Shown piece after piece: positions 25,828-33,295 of a DNA stretch of 33,295 nucleotides. The stretch's first letter is position 1. Each line of letters starts with the position of its first letter. Source of the DNA: Candidatus Poribacteria bacterium (GTDB taxonomy: Bacteria > Poribacteria > WGA-4E > UBA9662); the NCBI GenBank assembly GCA_012963885.1, contig DTUY01000286.1, positions 1 to 33,295 on the forward strand, in the 5' to 3' direction. Below the pieces are notes generated by a model that worked only from the letters and a program-made list of their open reading frames with translations, was not told where the DNA came from and searched no databases. The position numbers and the translations under genes are program-made.

Positions 25828-27081
25828 ATGGTCAACATTGATGAAAAACCGATTCGCATCGGCGTTTTGGGTGCGGGGCGGGGAAGATCATATATGGGGA
25901 TGGCAGAAGTCGTTGGATTTGAACTGGTGGCTATTTGTGATACTTGGGAAGAAAGACTGAGTCAATTAGGTAAGGAACTCAATGTTGCGACCTACAGCGA
26001 CTACGATAAGTTCTTGGAACACGACACTGATGCAGTCGTGCTATGCAACTATTTTCACCAACACGCACCATTTGCAGTAAAAGCCCTTGACGCTGGCAAA
26101 CATGTAATGAGTGAGTGTGCAGCTTGTCATACCTTAGCCGAGGGCGTAGCTTTGGCCCGATCCGTTGAGCGAAGTGGTAAGATCTACATGTTCGTTGAGA
26201 ACTATCCGTATATGGTTTTTAATCAAGAGATGCGTCGATTATATCAGGAAGATCGCGTCGGTGAATTCAAGTATGGCGAAGGAGAATATGTCCATCCGGA
26301 TCCAGCTGAAGTGAAACTGGCGCGGAGTTGCGGCTCGCATCATTGGCGTAACTGGATTCCTGCTACCTACTATTGTACTCATTCAATCGCGCCAGTAATG
26401 TTTATTACAGATACTCGACCAACCAAGGTCAATGGGTTCGTTGTTCCCTATGATTTTGGAGATCCAACACAGACTATGAGCGCCAAACGCCATGATACTT
26501 GCGCAGTCATCATCTGTCGTATGAACAACGATGCAGTCATGAAATCACTACATGGCACGTTGCGTGGACATGGTAATTATGTTCGGATTCATGGAAACAA
26601 AGGGGTTATGGAAAATTGTCGACATGGCGATAAAAGCCGTTTACGCATCTGGCGCGAACCATGGGAAAAAGACGAAGATGAGTTAGTGGAGACAGTCTAT
26701 AAACCTGAGTTCCCTACTTACCATAATCAAGCCGCCAAAACTAGCCACGGTGGAGGGGATTTCTTTACTAGTTATCATTTTGCACAAGCCATCCGGACTG
26801 AGATACAACCGTATCTAGATGTTTACCGTGGTATTGACATGAGTATTGTTGGTATTCTGGCCTGGCGTTCTGCCCTCGATGATTCTGCCCCAATCGAAGT
26901 GCCGGATTTCCGTGACGAATTGGTGCGAAAGCAATATGAAAACGACACCTGGTCGCCAGATCCAATGAGTAAGGGAAATAGTCAACCGCCATGCAGCATT
27001 CTCGGTGATATTGAACCATCAGTTGCAGCTAAAGATCTAGCCAAAAAGGTGTGGGCCAAACAAGGCTATTTTGGCGAATAG
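25828..27081 (+). CDS. Gfo/Idh/MocA-like protein lacking the E-K-P lysine
   Basis: 417 aa. AAGGAA at 25813-25818 lies 9 nt before the ATG. The Rossmann motif is 'IGVLGAGRGRSYMG' and the second domain has the family's Gfo/Idh layout ('YVRIHGNKGVMENCR' late in the chain). At the position of the conserved E-K-P triad the sequence reads 'VMSECAACHT', i.e. Glu96-Cys97-Ala98. The lysine that normally contacts cofactor and substrate is absent. The rest is intact, so this is a real gene of a divergent subfamily, not a decaying copy. It could be a redox-inactive binding or regulatory protein, or use another residue. It stands alone between an IS remnant and a convergent beta-helix gene. Confidence 0.85.
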   Translation: MVNIDEKPIRIGVLGAGRGRSYMGMAEVVGFELVAICDTWEERLSQLGKELNVATYSDYDKFLEHDTDAVVLCNYFHQHAPFAVKALDAGKHVMSECAACHTLAEGVALARSVERSGKIYMFVENYPYMVFNQEMRRLYQEDRVGEFKYGEGEYVHPDPAEVKLARSCGSHHWRNWIPATYYCTHSIAPVMFITDTRPTKVNGFVVPYDFGDPTQTMSAKRHDTCAVIICRMNNDAVMKSLHGTLRGHGNYVRIHGNKGVMENCRHGDKSRLRIWREPWEKDEDELVETVYKPEFPTYHNQAAKTSHGGGDFFTSYHFAQAIRTEIQPYLDVYRGIDMSIVGILAWRSALDDSAPIEVPDFRDELVRKQYENDTWSPDPMSKGNSQPPCSILGDIEPSVAAKDLAKKVWAKQGYFGE

Positions 27082-27155
27082 TTGGATTCCACACACCTAC
27101 ATTCCATAATTGAAATAGTGGCAGTATAGAAGATAACCCGACTTCGGTATCAATT

Positions 27156-28361
27156 TTATTCCAAATTTTCCGTGCATTTGGTACGGTCGCCAATTGTCAT
27201 GATACCACCGCAAAGATTTCCTTGGCAATGGTTAGCCACGATTAGGTTTTGATTGCTCTCACCCTTTTCTTCAATTCCATAGCCTTGAGTGGAAATCTCT
27301 TGATCATCGAGACATCGGTTGGCGTTTACTGTCATACCAGTTACATCACAAAGTCCGATACCGCTATATTTGCCTGCTTCTTCCTGAGAATTGTTTAAAC
27401 AAATATTACTGCTGATAGTATTGTTTTTACCACCAGAGGCCTCAATACCATGACGGGCATTATCAACGCAGGTATTATTAGCAACCAAGTTATATTGATC
27501 CCCTCCATCTCCAAGTCCGCCGATACCATATCGACCATTACCATGGAATGTACTATTACTGACAACTGAATGACGTACGTGCATGCAGAAGTATAAACCG
27601 TCACGCCCGTTTTCTCGACCAATATTGTTTATCCAAAGGCTGTGTTTTACAGAGGTTCCCGGATGGAACCCGTGGCCCAAACAACCCTGACTAAGACAAT
27701 TAGTGACTATAGTTCCTGATCCTCCTTGTACACTAACCCCGTCTGCAGGCCAATGGCGGACAACACAATCCCTAATACGAGCATCAATTGTCCGCACAAA
27801 GTGGATAGCAGAAATGGTAAAGTCAGCAAAAACACTTTGATCGAACCTCTCTCCACCATCAACAGAAAGAGACTGTAATCCACAATCGTGAACTTCCCAA
27901 GCCACAAACGCTGAAAATGCGTGAGCGACGGTTCCATTTCTCTCACGCAAACATGGCCGATTCGTGTTGATTGGCTGATCAAGATGGAGCATGTTGTCAT
28001 CAATTCCACGGATCACAGCGTGGGTGGCATGCCACCCACGCTGTGTGGTATCAAAGATGCTGATCTCCATCCCGGGATTAAATGCTTTTGCAGACTCGAC
28101 CTGAACAGCAACATCTCCATCATTGGCTTCCTGGGCTAACGGAGAAGAGACCTCTGCCGTACGTGTGATCCGACTGGCATTCCCTGAACCACGAATTAAC
28201 ACATTGTTTCGCAACCGAACATGACGTTGCAAGGTATAAATTCCTGGAGGCACCTCAACAACACCACCACTTTCAGGCAGAGCATCAATGGCTTCCTGCA
28301 ATCCGCTGGTAAAAGAGGGAACATTGCTAAAGTTTAAAACGTTCTGCGTTGGATTCTTCAT
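27156..28361 (-). CDS. Right-handed parallel beta-helix (pectate-lyase-superfamily-like) protein without signal peptide
   Basis: 401 aa. 'LQEAIDALPESGGVVEVPPGIYTL' is the classic opening of pectate-lyase-superfamily beta-helix proteins. Many short repeats with N-N/G-I turns follow ('GLYFCMHVRHSVVSNSTFH', 'NLVANNTCVDNARHGIEAS', 'NTISSNICLNNS'), typical of NosD/PbH1-type helices. These proteins bind or cleave polysaccharides. No signal peptide is visible, so it may be cytoplasmic or exported by another route. AAGGA lies just before the ATG, with a further AAGGAG 14 nt upstream. It follows the MDR dehydrogenase gene on the same strand after 123 nt, so they may be co-transcribed. A perfect 32-bp palindrome lies within the coding region. 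Confidence 0.82.
   Translation of the reverse strand: MKNPTQNVLNFSNVPSFTSGLQEAIDALPESGGVVEVPPGIYTLQRHVRLRNNVLIRGSGNASRITRTAEVSSPLAQEANDGDVAVQVESAKAFNPGMEISIFDTTQRGWHATHAVIRGIDDNMLHLDQPINTNRPCLRERNGTVAHAFSAFVAWEVHDCGLQSLSVDGGERFDQSVFADFTISAIHFVRTIDARIRDCVVRHWPADGVSVQGGSGTIVTNCLSQGCLGHGFHPGTSVKHSLWINNIGRENGRDGLYFCMHVRHSVVSNSTFHGNGRYGIGGLGDGGDQYNLVANNTCVDNARHGIEASGGKNNTISSNICLNNSQEEAGKYSGIGLCDVTGMTVNANRCLDDQEISTQGYGIEEKGESNQNLIVANHCQGNLCGGIMTIGDRTKCTENLE
28014..28045. repeat. Perfect 32-bp palindrome inside the beta-helix gene
   Basis: Two 16-bp arms, CACAGCGTGGGTGGCA (28014-28029) and its exact reverse complement (28030-28045), meet with no spacer. Read in the gene's frame it encodes part of Q-R-G-W-H-A-T-H-A-V. 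It could extrude as a cruciform in DNA or fold as a very stable hairpin in the mRNA. Confidence 0.98.
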
Positions 28362-28484
28362 AATCCTTAATACTCCTTAGCCAATGACCAAACGACCTTT
28401 GTTAGTTTAAAGATGAAAACGCAGTTAGTGAAAGAAAGTGGAACAGGGCAAACCACCAGTGATTCTGTTTGCTATTTACTAATG

Positions 28485-29510
28485 TCAGTTTAGGAGATTC
28501 CAATCAAATACGGCAGAGAGATATTCATCCTTTTTTGAAGTGAGGCCAGTATAAATCTCCTGACAATCTCGGGGTGAGCCAAGATGGGTGAGCAACGGTT
28601 CAACGATAATCTTATCCTCCATGATCCAGTTGACTATCTGGCGATAATTCTCCACAATATTATGCCGGCATCGACTGACTTCGTGTGGTGGCCACTTCCA
28701 CTCAAGTGATCCTATTAAACGGATTGCTTCCAAATGAATCCTCAAGAGTATCGGTGTGACATCAAAGACAGCTTTTGCCCGTGGACTTCCAAGAAGGATG
28801 GTTTCACCATAGCTACGGGTTAGCATCACCGCTTCAGCAATCAGTTGGCTGATACCGATCGCTTCTACTGCAATGTGTACGCCTTTACCGCTCGTCCAAT
28901 CCATGACGTATTCTTTCAAATTTGTTTCATTCGGATTGACGATTTTCCTAATTCCACAAGCCTCCGCTTTTTCGATCCGAAGAGGGCTCAGTTCCGATGC
29001 AACCACCTCCGCACCAGCTAGTTGGAAAAGCTGTGCAGCGAAATTTCCAACCAAACCTAGTCCAATAATTAAAACAGTATCTCCAGGTTGTACGGTTGAA
29101 GACCTGATAGCACTAATGCTGACTCCTGCCATACGTGCAAAGACAATTTTTTCGCCAGCAGTGTTTCTGGACACCGGCAAGGCAAAACGTACCGCATCGG
29201 CTTTTACTGATGAGGCGTGGTCGGAAAAGCTTAATACTCGGTCTCCTTTTTTGCACATTGTTACGCCAGATCCGATTTCCAAAACTTCACCCAGATGACC
29301 ATATCCTGTATTTTGGGGGTACATGCTTGGATTGTGGGCAAACGGCATTTCTTGAATCAGCCCGGTGAAACCTGCACCTTCAGTACCAGCACTGATGATG
29401 GAATATTCCGATTGGACTAACGCCTGGTGTGGCGCTAAGATCTCGTCTATCTCGCATTCCAACAGTTCAGCCTTGTATGGTTCGGTAAAGACAATTTGCT
29501 TTGTCCTCAA
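28485..29510 (-). CDS. Medium-chain (MDR) dehydrogenase, probably without catalytic zinc
   Basis: 341 aa, normal MDR length. The start is TTG at 29510, supported by AAAGGAG ending 6 nt upstream. The nucleotide-binding motif is 'LIIGLGLVGNFAAQLF', followed by 'VVASELSPLRIEKAEACG' for NAD(P) contacts. At the position of the catalytic zinc Cys the sequence reads 'SIISAGTEGAG', and the four-Cys structural zinc lobe is absent, so this belongs to the S-A-G-T-E branch of MDR proteins that oxidise sugars or polyols without obvious zinc ligands. It is followed on the same strand by the beta-helix gene. Substrate unknown. Confidence 0.88.
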   Translation of the reverse strand: MRTKQIVFTEPYKAELLECEIDEILAPHQALVQSEYSIISAGTEGAGFTGLIQEMPFAHNPSMYPQNTGYGHLGEVLEIGSGVTMCKKGDRVLSFSDHASSVKADAVRFALPVSRNTAGEKIVFARMAGVSISAIRSSTVQPGDTVLIIGLGLVGNFAAQLFQLAGAEVVASELSPLRIEKAEACGIRKIVNPNETNLKEYVMDWTSGKGVHIAVEAIGISQLIAEAVMLTRSYGETILLGSPRAKAVFDVTPILLRIHLEAIRLIGSLEWKWPPHEVSRCRHNIVENYRQIVNWIMEDKIIVEPLLTHLGSPRDCQEIYTGLTSKKDEYLSAVFDWNLLN

Positions 29511-29722
29511 TGTTTTCTCCTTTATTTCATATCACAAGATTTGGGGGTTCTTCAGTTTTTTATCAAGATGATTTATGTGCAATGCGGCTACCCTCAAAAT
29601 ATTGGTTTCGGTACATTATCTTGCCGCAACCTACAAAAGGCGTATTGGATCTTTGACAATCAGCAAATCGCGAAAATATTGAATCGCTCCGATTGCAGCT
29701 TTTTTGAATAAATTTTGCTCAA

Positions 29723-30399
29723 CTATTGGTATTTTAATTTGCTCCACTTAACGGTTAGTTTGCTCTGTAGATTCACAACTAATCCACCAGGACCACCTTT
29801 GCCAACCACTTTAATGTTATCAAAAAGTGATTCAGCGTTGTAGGTAGCCAAACCAATGCCTCCCCATTCCAGTAGGTTGTCCTTATCAGTATACTCTTTT
29901 TGCAATTTTCCGTTTAGATACATTTTGAAAGTAGCTCCATTTACTTCAAGACGAATGTCGTTCCATTTTCCTTTTTTGAGAATTACAGTCCCTGGATCTT
30001 CGTCTACGGCGGCTCCAGCACCTCCATTGGCTTCCCAAATCTTGCTATAGTTGCCACCATGACCATCAATGCCGATTAACCAGTAGTGAAAAATTTACCA
30101 GAGGTCCAAGCTGCTCCACCATCGCCTGCCACTTGAACCTTCCATAGAACTCCAGCATAATTATTGGGAGAAACAGGATTGACTTGTACTTCGAAAACGT
30201 AGTCCGGCCAGTCATGATCGTCTACTGCGTAGAAGCTATATTGGTTGCGTGCAATATTGCTCTGATGATATGTGGCATCTTTTATGCCCCACTTTGTTCC
30301 CTTAACCGGACTCCAACCTTTTGGTATTTTCTCAAAAGTTTCTTCGTAGCCATAGGCAAATTGATAAAATAGGCAAACCAAAATGGTAAAAACGAGCAT
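29723..30399 (-). pseudogene. Secreted DUF1080/LamG-like jellyroll protein broken by one frameshift
   Basis: Two frames (30076-30399 and 29723-29923) plus the in-between read-through make one coherent protein of about 225 aa if one base is added in the A run 30089-30093 (T run on the coding strand): 'WTSGKFF' then joins 'HYWLIGIDGHGGNYSK'. Start to end: short hydrophobic leader, 'EETFEKIPKGWSPVKGTKWG', 'FEVQVNPVSPNNYAG', 'GKWNDIRLEVNGATFKMYLNG', 'GGIGLATYNAESLFDNIKV'. This is the DUF1080/3-keto-disaccharide-hydrolase-like jellyroll of glycan-binding proteins. The C-terminal tail K-L-T-V-K-W-S-K-L-K matches the tails of the LamG and CBM9-like proteins. The leader lacks the usual basic start residues and is preceded by an in-frame TGA, so the 5' end may also be damaged. 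A single homopolymer error in the assembly is an alternative explanation. Confidence 0.72.
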
Positions 30400-30609
30400 A
30401 GAGGTTATAGATATTGATCACATTGATATACTTTTCTCCTGAAATTTTGATTTGAAATGTTGGTTATCATCATACAGCTAACTAAATTTATCAAATGGAA
30501 ACAGCCTATTTCCGCATCTATTCAATCGAAATCTACGCGTCTGTTTACAACTGTCTAATGGATTCCCATTTAATGTCGTTTTTCGGCTTTCTGCCAGCCT
30601 AACTGTAAA

Positions 30610-31042
30610 TCGTTTTTCAACAATAATTATGATGCCAAGATTACGTTGAACTTTGGCATAATTCGGCTGGATTTCGATAGTTTTATCATACGCTGACCCA
30701 TCCTAATTTCCTCTGTTCATGTAGCGTATTATCTAAATTGCAGTATATTCCAGCAGAATCAGGTTTAATCAGCACGGCCTGATGAAGAGCTTGAATGGCT
30801 CCCTCGAATTTCTCCCATTTCCGTAACACAAGACCCAGATTATTGAAAAGTGAGGATTGGTTTAAATTGATCTCTATAGCTTAAGTGATTAAGGTGTGTT
30901 GTAGCCTTATACTTTTCGACTTGATAATCAATAAAACTCAGAAGATGGACCACCTCTGCATTTTGGGAATTGTGTGTTAGATTTGCTGGTATATTTCTTC
31001 TGCTTGTTGTAACTTGGTTTCAATATTAATAGCGTACACTCC
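30610..31042 (-). pseudogene. Fragmented TPR-repeat gene
   Basis: Across several frames the - strand encodes clear TPR units: 'LQQAEEIYQQI', 'EVVHLLSFIDYQVEKY', 'INLNQSSLFNNLGLVLRKWEKF', 'GAIQALHQAVLIKPDSAG', 'YDKTIEIQPNYAKVQRNLG'. At least four frame changes or stops interrupt it. The repeats resemble TPR proteins with glycosyl- or sulfotransferase partners, but no such partner domain is seen. It is nonfunctional as written. Confidence 0.68.
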
Positions 31043-31299
31043 TTATTTTCGGGCTTGGATTTCCATGGTATAATCTGTCCAAGCTTTATCATCAAAGTAT
31101 ATGCCTGAGTTTTGACCTCCAACAGCTTTTAACTCCAATTTGCCGTCAACGATTTTGGCTGCCGTCTGTGATCCTAGTTCTCAGTCAGCGATGTCCTTTT
31201 TGTTATCAAATTCGGTGTGAAGTGCAACGGCAGGGTAACAAATGAATAACCCAAAACTGAGAGATAGAATCAAACAGCAAAAAAACAGTTAATTTTCAT
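31043..31299 (-). pseudogene. N-terminal remnant of a secreted DUF1080-like protein
   Basis: ATG 31299 begins a signal peptide that goes out of frame. Adding one base in the A run 31279-31285 restores 'KINCFFCCLILSLSFGLF' and an in-frame mature part 'LHTEFDNKKDIAD', then TGA at 31181-31183 where Trp is expected, then 'ELGSQTAAKIVDGKLELKA', 'GQNSGIYFDDKAW' and 'YTMEIQARK' before TAA at 31043-31045. This is the opening of the DUF1080/LamG-like jellyroll. The remaining two thirds of the domain are missing, and TPR remnants begin at once. A paralogue of the broken gene at 29723. Confidence 0.65.
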
Positions 31300-31567
31300 A
31301 AAGGGGATCCTTACTAACTAAGAAAATGTAGGCAATTTATACTAAAAAAAACGTTTAATAAGTCCAAGAGATTACACACTTTGCTTTGCTAACAGTACCT
31401 CGGAAAATATTTGTTATATATAGAATCAAATTGATTGGTTATTCGGTGGTGGGGCCCATCAATTATGTTTTTTTGCTGTTGTGTTGTAATTTTGAAACCG
31501 TCATCTGTTGGAGTATTGGGCAGTTAGTACTTTTCAATTGCATGAAAGGTGCAATTTCACAAAAGTT

Positions 31568-32698
31568 ATGAGAAAAACCAAGAGAGTCTTTCAACGTATT
31601 GCTGTAGTTGGTGCAGGAGGATTCGGAACCGCTATTGCACATTATTTGGCCGAATTGCCTTCGGAACGACATGGGGGTATTATTCTCTATGGTCGAGATG
31701 AAACGGTAATTGATTCAATTAATTCCCAGCACAGACATCCTTCACGTTTGCAGGATTTCCATCTCTCTCCTAAACTGATAGCTGTCAATTCATTGTCGGA
31801 AGCCTTGGTGAATGCTGACTTGGTTGTTCTCGGTGTGCCCGCTCAGCGTCTGCGGTCTTTCCTCCGTCAGGCACAACCTTATCTTCGGTCTGGTATCGTG
31901 CTATTGGATCTAGCAAAAGGTGTTGAAGTCGAAGGACTTAATACTATGTCCGAAGTTGTAAATCAGGAAATGAAAGCTGATTTTACGTTTGCTGTACTCA
32001 GCGGTCCTTCTTTCGCACATGATGTCGTGCTGGGGAAGCCGATAGGGCTTACGCTTGGTTGTAAACAACGTGATGTCCGTCGAGATCTGCAAATGATGCT
32101 GACAACACCTCTGTTCGATGTGAAAACAACTGGTGATGTTCGAGGTGTTGAACTTGGTGGTGCGCTAAAAAATGTATTTGCCATCGCGGTGGGAATGCTT
32201 ATAGGCTGTAATACGGGCGATAGTTTGGCTGGTGATCTGTTTACGCGATCGATGGTTGAAATGCGTGAAATCGGTTTGCTCCTAGGTGGACGCTGGTCGA
32301 CTTTCTCCGGCCGATCGGGACTTGGCGATCTGGCTATCACCTGTACCTCTGCCAGTCGCAACTTTCGGTTTGGCCGAATCTACGCTGAATCATACGATGC
32401 CAATTTACCCTCCTCGCATGAAGCTTGCTTTCAGACAACGATTGAACAACTAGGTTCCCGTACAGTAGAAGGATTCGATACTCTGGCCGCGGTATATAAA
32501 ATCAGTCAACGAAAGCAGGTTTTGACACCGATTATACGAGCATTGTGGCGTGTGCTTTATGATCATGAGCTGGCGCCTACCGATCTGCTGTCAGAAATTC
32601 GAGAATTGGATGCACCACGTCATCGTGAGGGACCTAGCGTGTTATCTATCCTACTACATGAGATGATGCCGCGTATATGGTATAGACGGATGAGATAA
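31568..32698 (+). CDS. gpsA: NAD(P)-dependent glycerol-3-phosphate dehydrogenase
   Basis: 376 aa from ATG 31568. The frame is open further upstream to a TTG at 31508, but that extension lacks similarity to the family. Rossmann motif GAGGFGTAIA starts at residue 15. 'SGPSFAHDV' is the conserved substrate loop. Catalytic Lys201 is in 'GGALKNVFAIAVGM', and 'GLGDLAITCTSASRNFRFG' is diagnostic for GpsA. The enzyme reduces dihydroxyacetone phosphate to sn-glycerol-3-phosphate for phospholipid synthesis in the cytoplasm. It is some 30-40 residues longer than usual (about 330-340, from memory), partly at the C-terminus. No strong ribosome binding site is visible. It appears monocistronic, followed by hairpins. 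Confidence 0.93.
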   Translation: MRKTKRVFQRIAVVGAGGFGTAIAHYLAELPSERHGGIILYGRDETVIDSINSQHRHPSRLQDFHLSPKLIAVNSLSEALVNADLVVLGVPAQRLRSFLRQAQPYLRSGIVLLDLAKGVEVEGLNTMSEVVNQEMKADFTFAVLSGPSFAHDVVLGKPIGLTLGCKQRDVRRDLQMMLTTPLFDVKTTGDVRGVELGGALKNVFAIAVGMLIGCNTGDSLAGDLFTRSMVEMREIGLLLGGRWSTFSGRSGLGDLAITCTSASRNFRFGRIYAESYDANLPSSHEACFQTTIEQLGSRTVEGFDTLAAVYKISQRKQVLTPIIRALWRVLYDHELAPTDLLSEIRELDAPRHREGPSVLSILLHEMMPRIWYRRMR

Positions 32699-32788
32699 AA
32701 AGTATGTTGCAGGTTGGAATAGGCACAAGTTTTTCCGTTTATGGAAAATGGTCTAAGATGTTTCATGGCTGCTTCAGCCGATCGGTGA

Positions 32789-32820
32789 GGGATTAGGAGG
32801 ATTTTGAGTCTCCTGATTCC
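32789..32820. repeat. Inverted repeat downstream of gpsA (first)
   Basis: Arms at 32789-32800 (GGGATTAGGAGG) and 32809-32820 (TCTCCTGATTCC) pair over 12 bp with three G-U pairs and an 8-nt loop, 90 nt after the gpsA stop. No T run follows, so it is at best a weak terminator. Confidence 0.5.
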
Positions 32821-32860
32821 ACCGTTATTGATATTTCTATCTGAGTTTCTTTCCTTAGTC

Positions 32861-32896
32861 AAATCGGAAGAGGATTCCTTCATTCTCTTCCGATTT
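32861..32896. repeat. Inverted repeat downstream of gpsA (second), perfect 12-bp stem
   Basis: AAATCGGAAGAG (32861-32872) and CTCTTCCGATTT (32885-32896) are perfect reverse complements around a 12-nt loop. The A-rich foot and T-rich end on either strand make it a possible bidirectional terminator between gpsA and the - strand frame that ends at 32903. Confidence 0.7.
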
Positions 32897-32902
32897 CTGG
32901 CT

Positions 32903-33295
32903 TCAATTTTTCAGAAGCCCAACACTCATAATAGCTGTCGACAATGCGACCAAGCCGACACAAAATATAGCCATTAATCCATTGACAAACTTTCCCCACC
33001 CTGTCGTGGGTAAACATCCCTGTACCTAATTATCGTCAATATTGCATTTGCCCACTAAAACGTAGATACGATATCAGAAAACTCTTCCGGATTCACGATA
33101 TTTTCGATACTATACATCAAAGATGAAGCGGTAGGAATTATTATGGCAGTTAGGGCAAAAGAAGTAGCTAGATTGCTACTTCTTTCCTTGATGGTGTTAC
33201 CTAACAGGGTAAGGAGTTTGAGTGCCAATGCAACTTGGGAATTCTTGGAATTTGAAGAAGCCTGACTGCTCGAAGGAATCTTCAATCGATAATTC
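32903..33295 (-). other. Unresolved partial membrane-protein-like frames at the right edge
   Basis: Two - strand pieces look protein-like. One runs from the right edge to 33055, open beyond the window, with 'VALALKLLTLLG' and 'ATSFALTAIIIPTASSLMYSI'. The other covers 32903-33025 after a stop, with a hydrophobic C-terminus ('FVNGLMAIFCVGLVALSTA' then 'IMSVGLLKN'). They could be one membrane-protein gene split by mutations, or chance. A perfect 11-bp hairpin (33158-33168 with 33175-33185) lies within the first. I recognise no family. Confidence 0.25.

Noticed and set aside
28873..29298. 141-aa open frame on the + strand
   Set aside because: Antisense shadow of the MDR dehydrogenase, whose NAD-binding motif and start signal are clear.
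31181..31183. TGA at a position where Trp is expected, suggesting TGA recoding
   Set aside because: TGA acts as the normal stop of intact genes here (for example at 6376-6378 and 14210-14212), and the same reading frame also has a frameshift and a TAA. Decay explains it better.
31963..32361. 132-aa open frame on the - strand
   Set aside because: Antisense shadow of gpsA, low-complexity Ser/Pro/Arg composition.

Overview
The window looks like a chromosomal piece of an uncultured, carbohydrate-degrading Gram-negative-type bacterium. The best guess is Candidatus Poribacteria or a relative in the PVC/sponge-symbiont gene pool. This is inference from gene content: LamG, CBM9-like and DUF1080-like secreted proteins, two phytanoyl-CoA-dioxygenase-like (PhyH) enzymes, several Gfo/Idh/MocA and sugar-isomerase genes, a sulfatase, a DUF6785-type membrane protein and a PQQ/WD40 hybrid propeller. 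No rRNA, tRNA or CRISPR array was seen. Base composition looks moderately AT-rich and fairly even.

Layout. (1) 246-2752: two secreted lectin-like proteins (LamG, CBM9-like) on the + strand, the second followed by a strong terminator. (2) 2869-4851: a 660-aa polytopic membrane protein on the - strand. (3) 5200-14212: a tight five-gene + strand operon. It encodes an exported thioredoxin-fold-like protein, an FtsX-type ABC permease, a LolD/MacB-like ATPase, a 1652-aa lipoprotein in which a WD40 propeller is embedded in a PQQ propeller with a methyltransferase-like fold, and a PhyH dioxygenase. (4) 14278-17592: a - strand sugar-oxidation operon (Gfo/Idh, TIM-barrel isomerase, D-2-hydroxyacid dehydrogenase). 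(5) 17848-21033: a TPR lytic transglycosylase with a near-consensus promoter, then a membrane TPR/coiled-coil protein. (6) 21094-29510: a metabolic island with a sulfatase, a second PhyH, a class V aminotransferase, a decayed IS5-type transposase, a Gfo/Idh paralogue lacking the usual lysine, a beta-helix protein and an MDR dehydrogenase. (7) 29723-31299: a graveyard of broken secreted-protein and TPR genes on the - strand. (8) 31568-32698: gpsA, then hairpins and an unresolved partial membrane-protein frame at the right edge.

How it may fit together (inference): secreted lectin-like proteins and the sulfatase would bind and trim sulfated or complex glycans. The polytopic protein could be a transporter. 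The Gfo/Idh, isomerase and dehydrogenase sets would oxidise and epimerise unusual sugars inside the cell. The ABC plus hybrid-propeller operon looks like a dedicated envelope system of unknown role.

The observations most worth following are three. First, a short C-terminal tail of the form K-L-x3-W-x2-[ILV]-[KR] is shared by three secreted proteins with otherwise different domains. Second, the ABC/hybrid-propeller operon, with a WD40 propeller nested in a PQQ propeller and a recent 141-bp blade duplication. Third, a perfect 32-bp palindrome inside the beta-helix gene.
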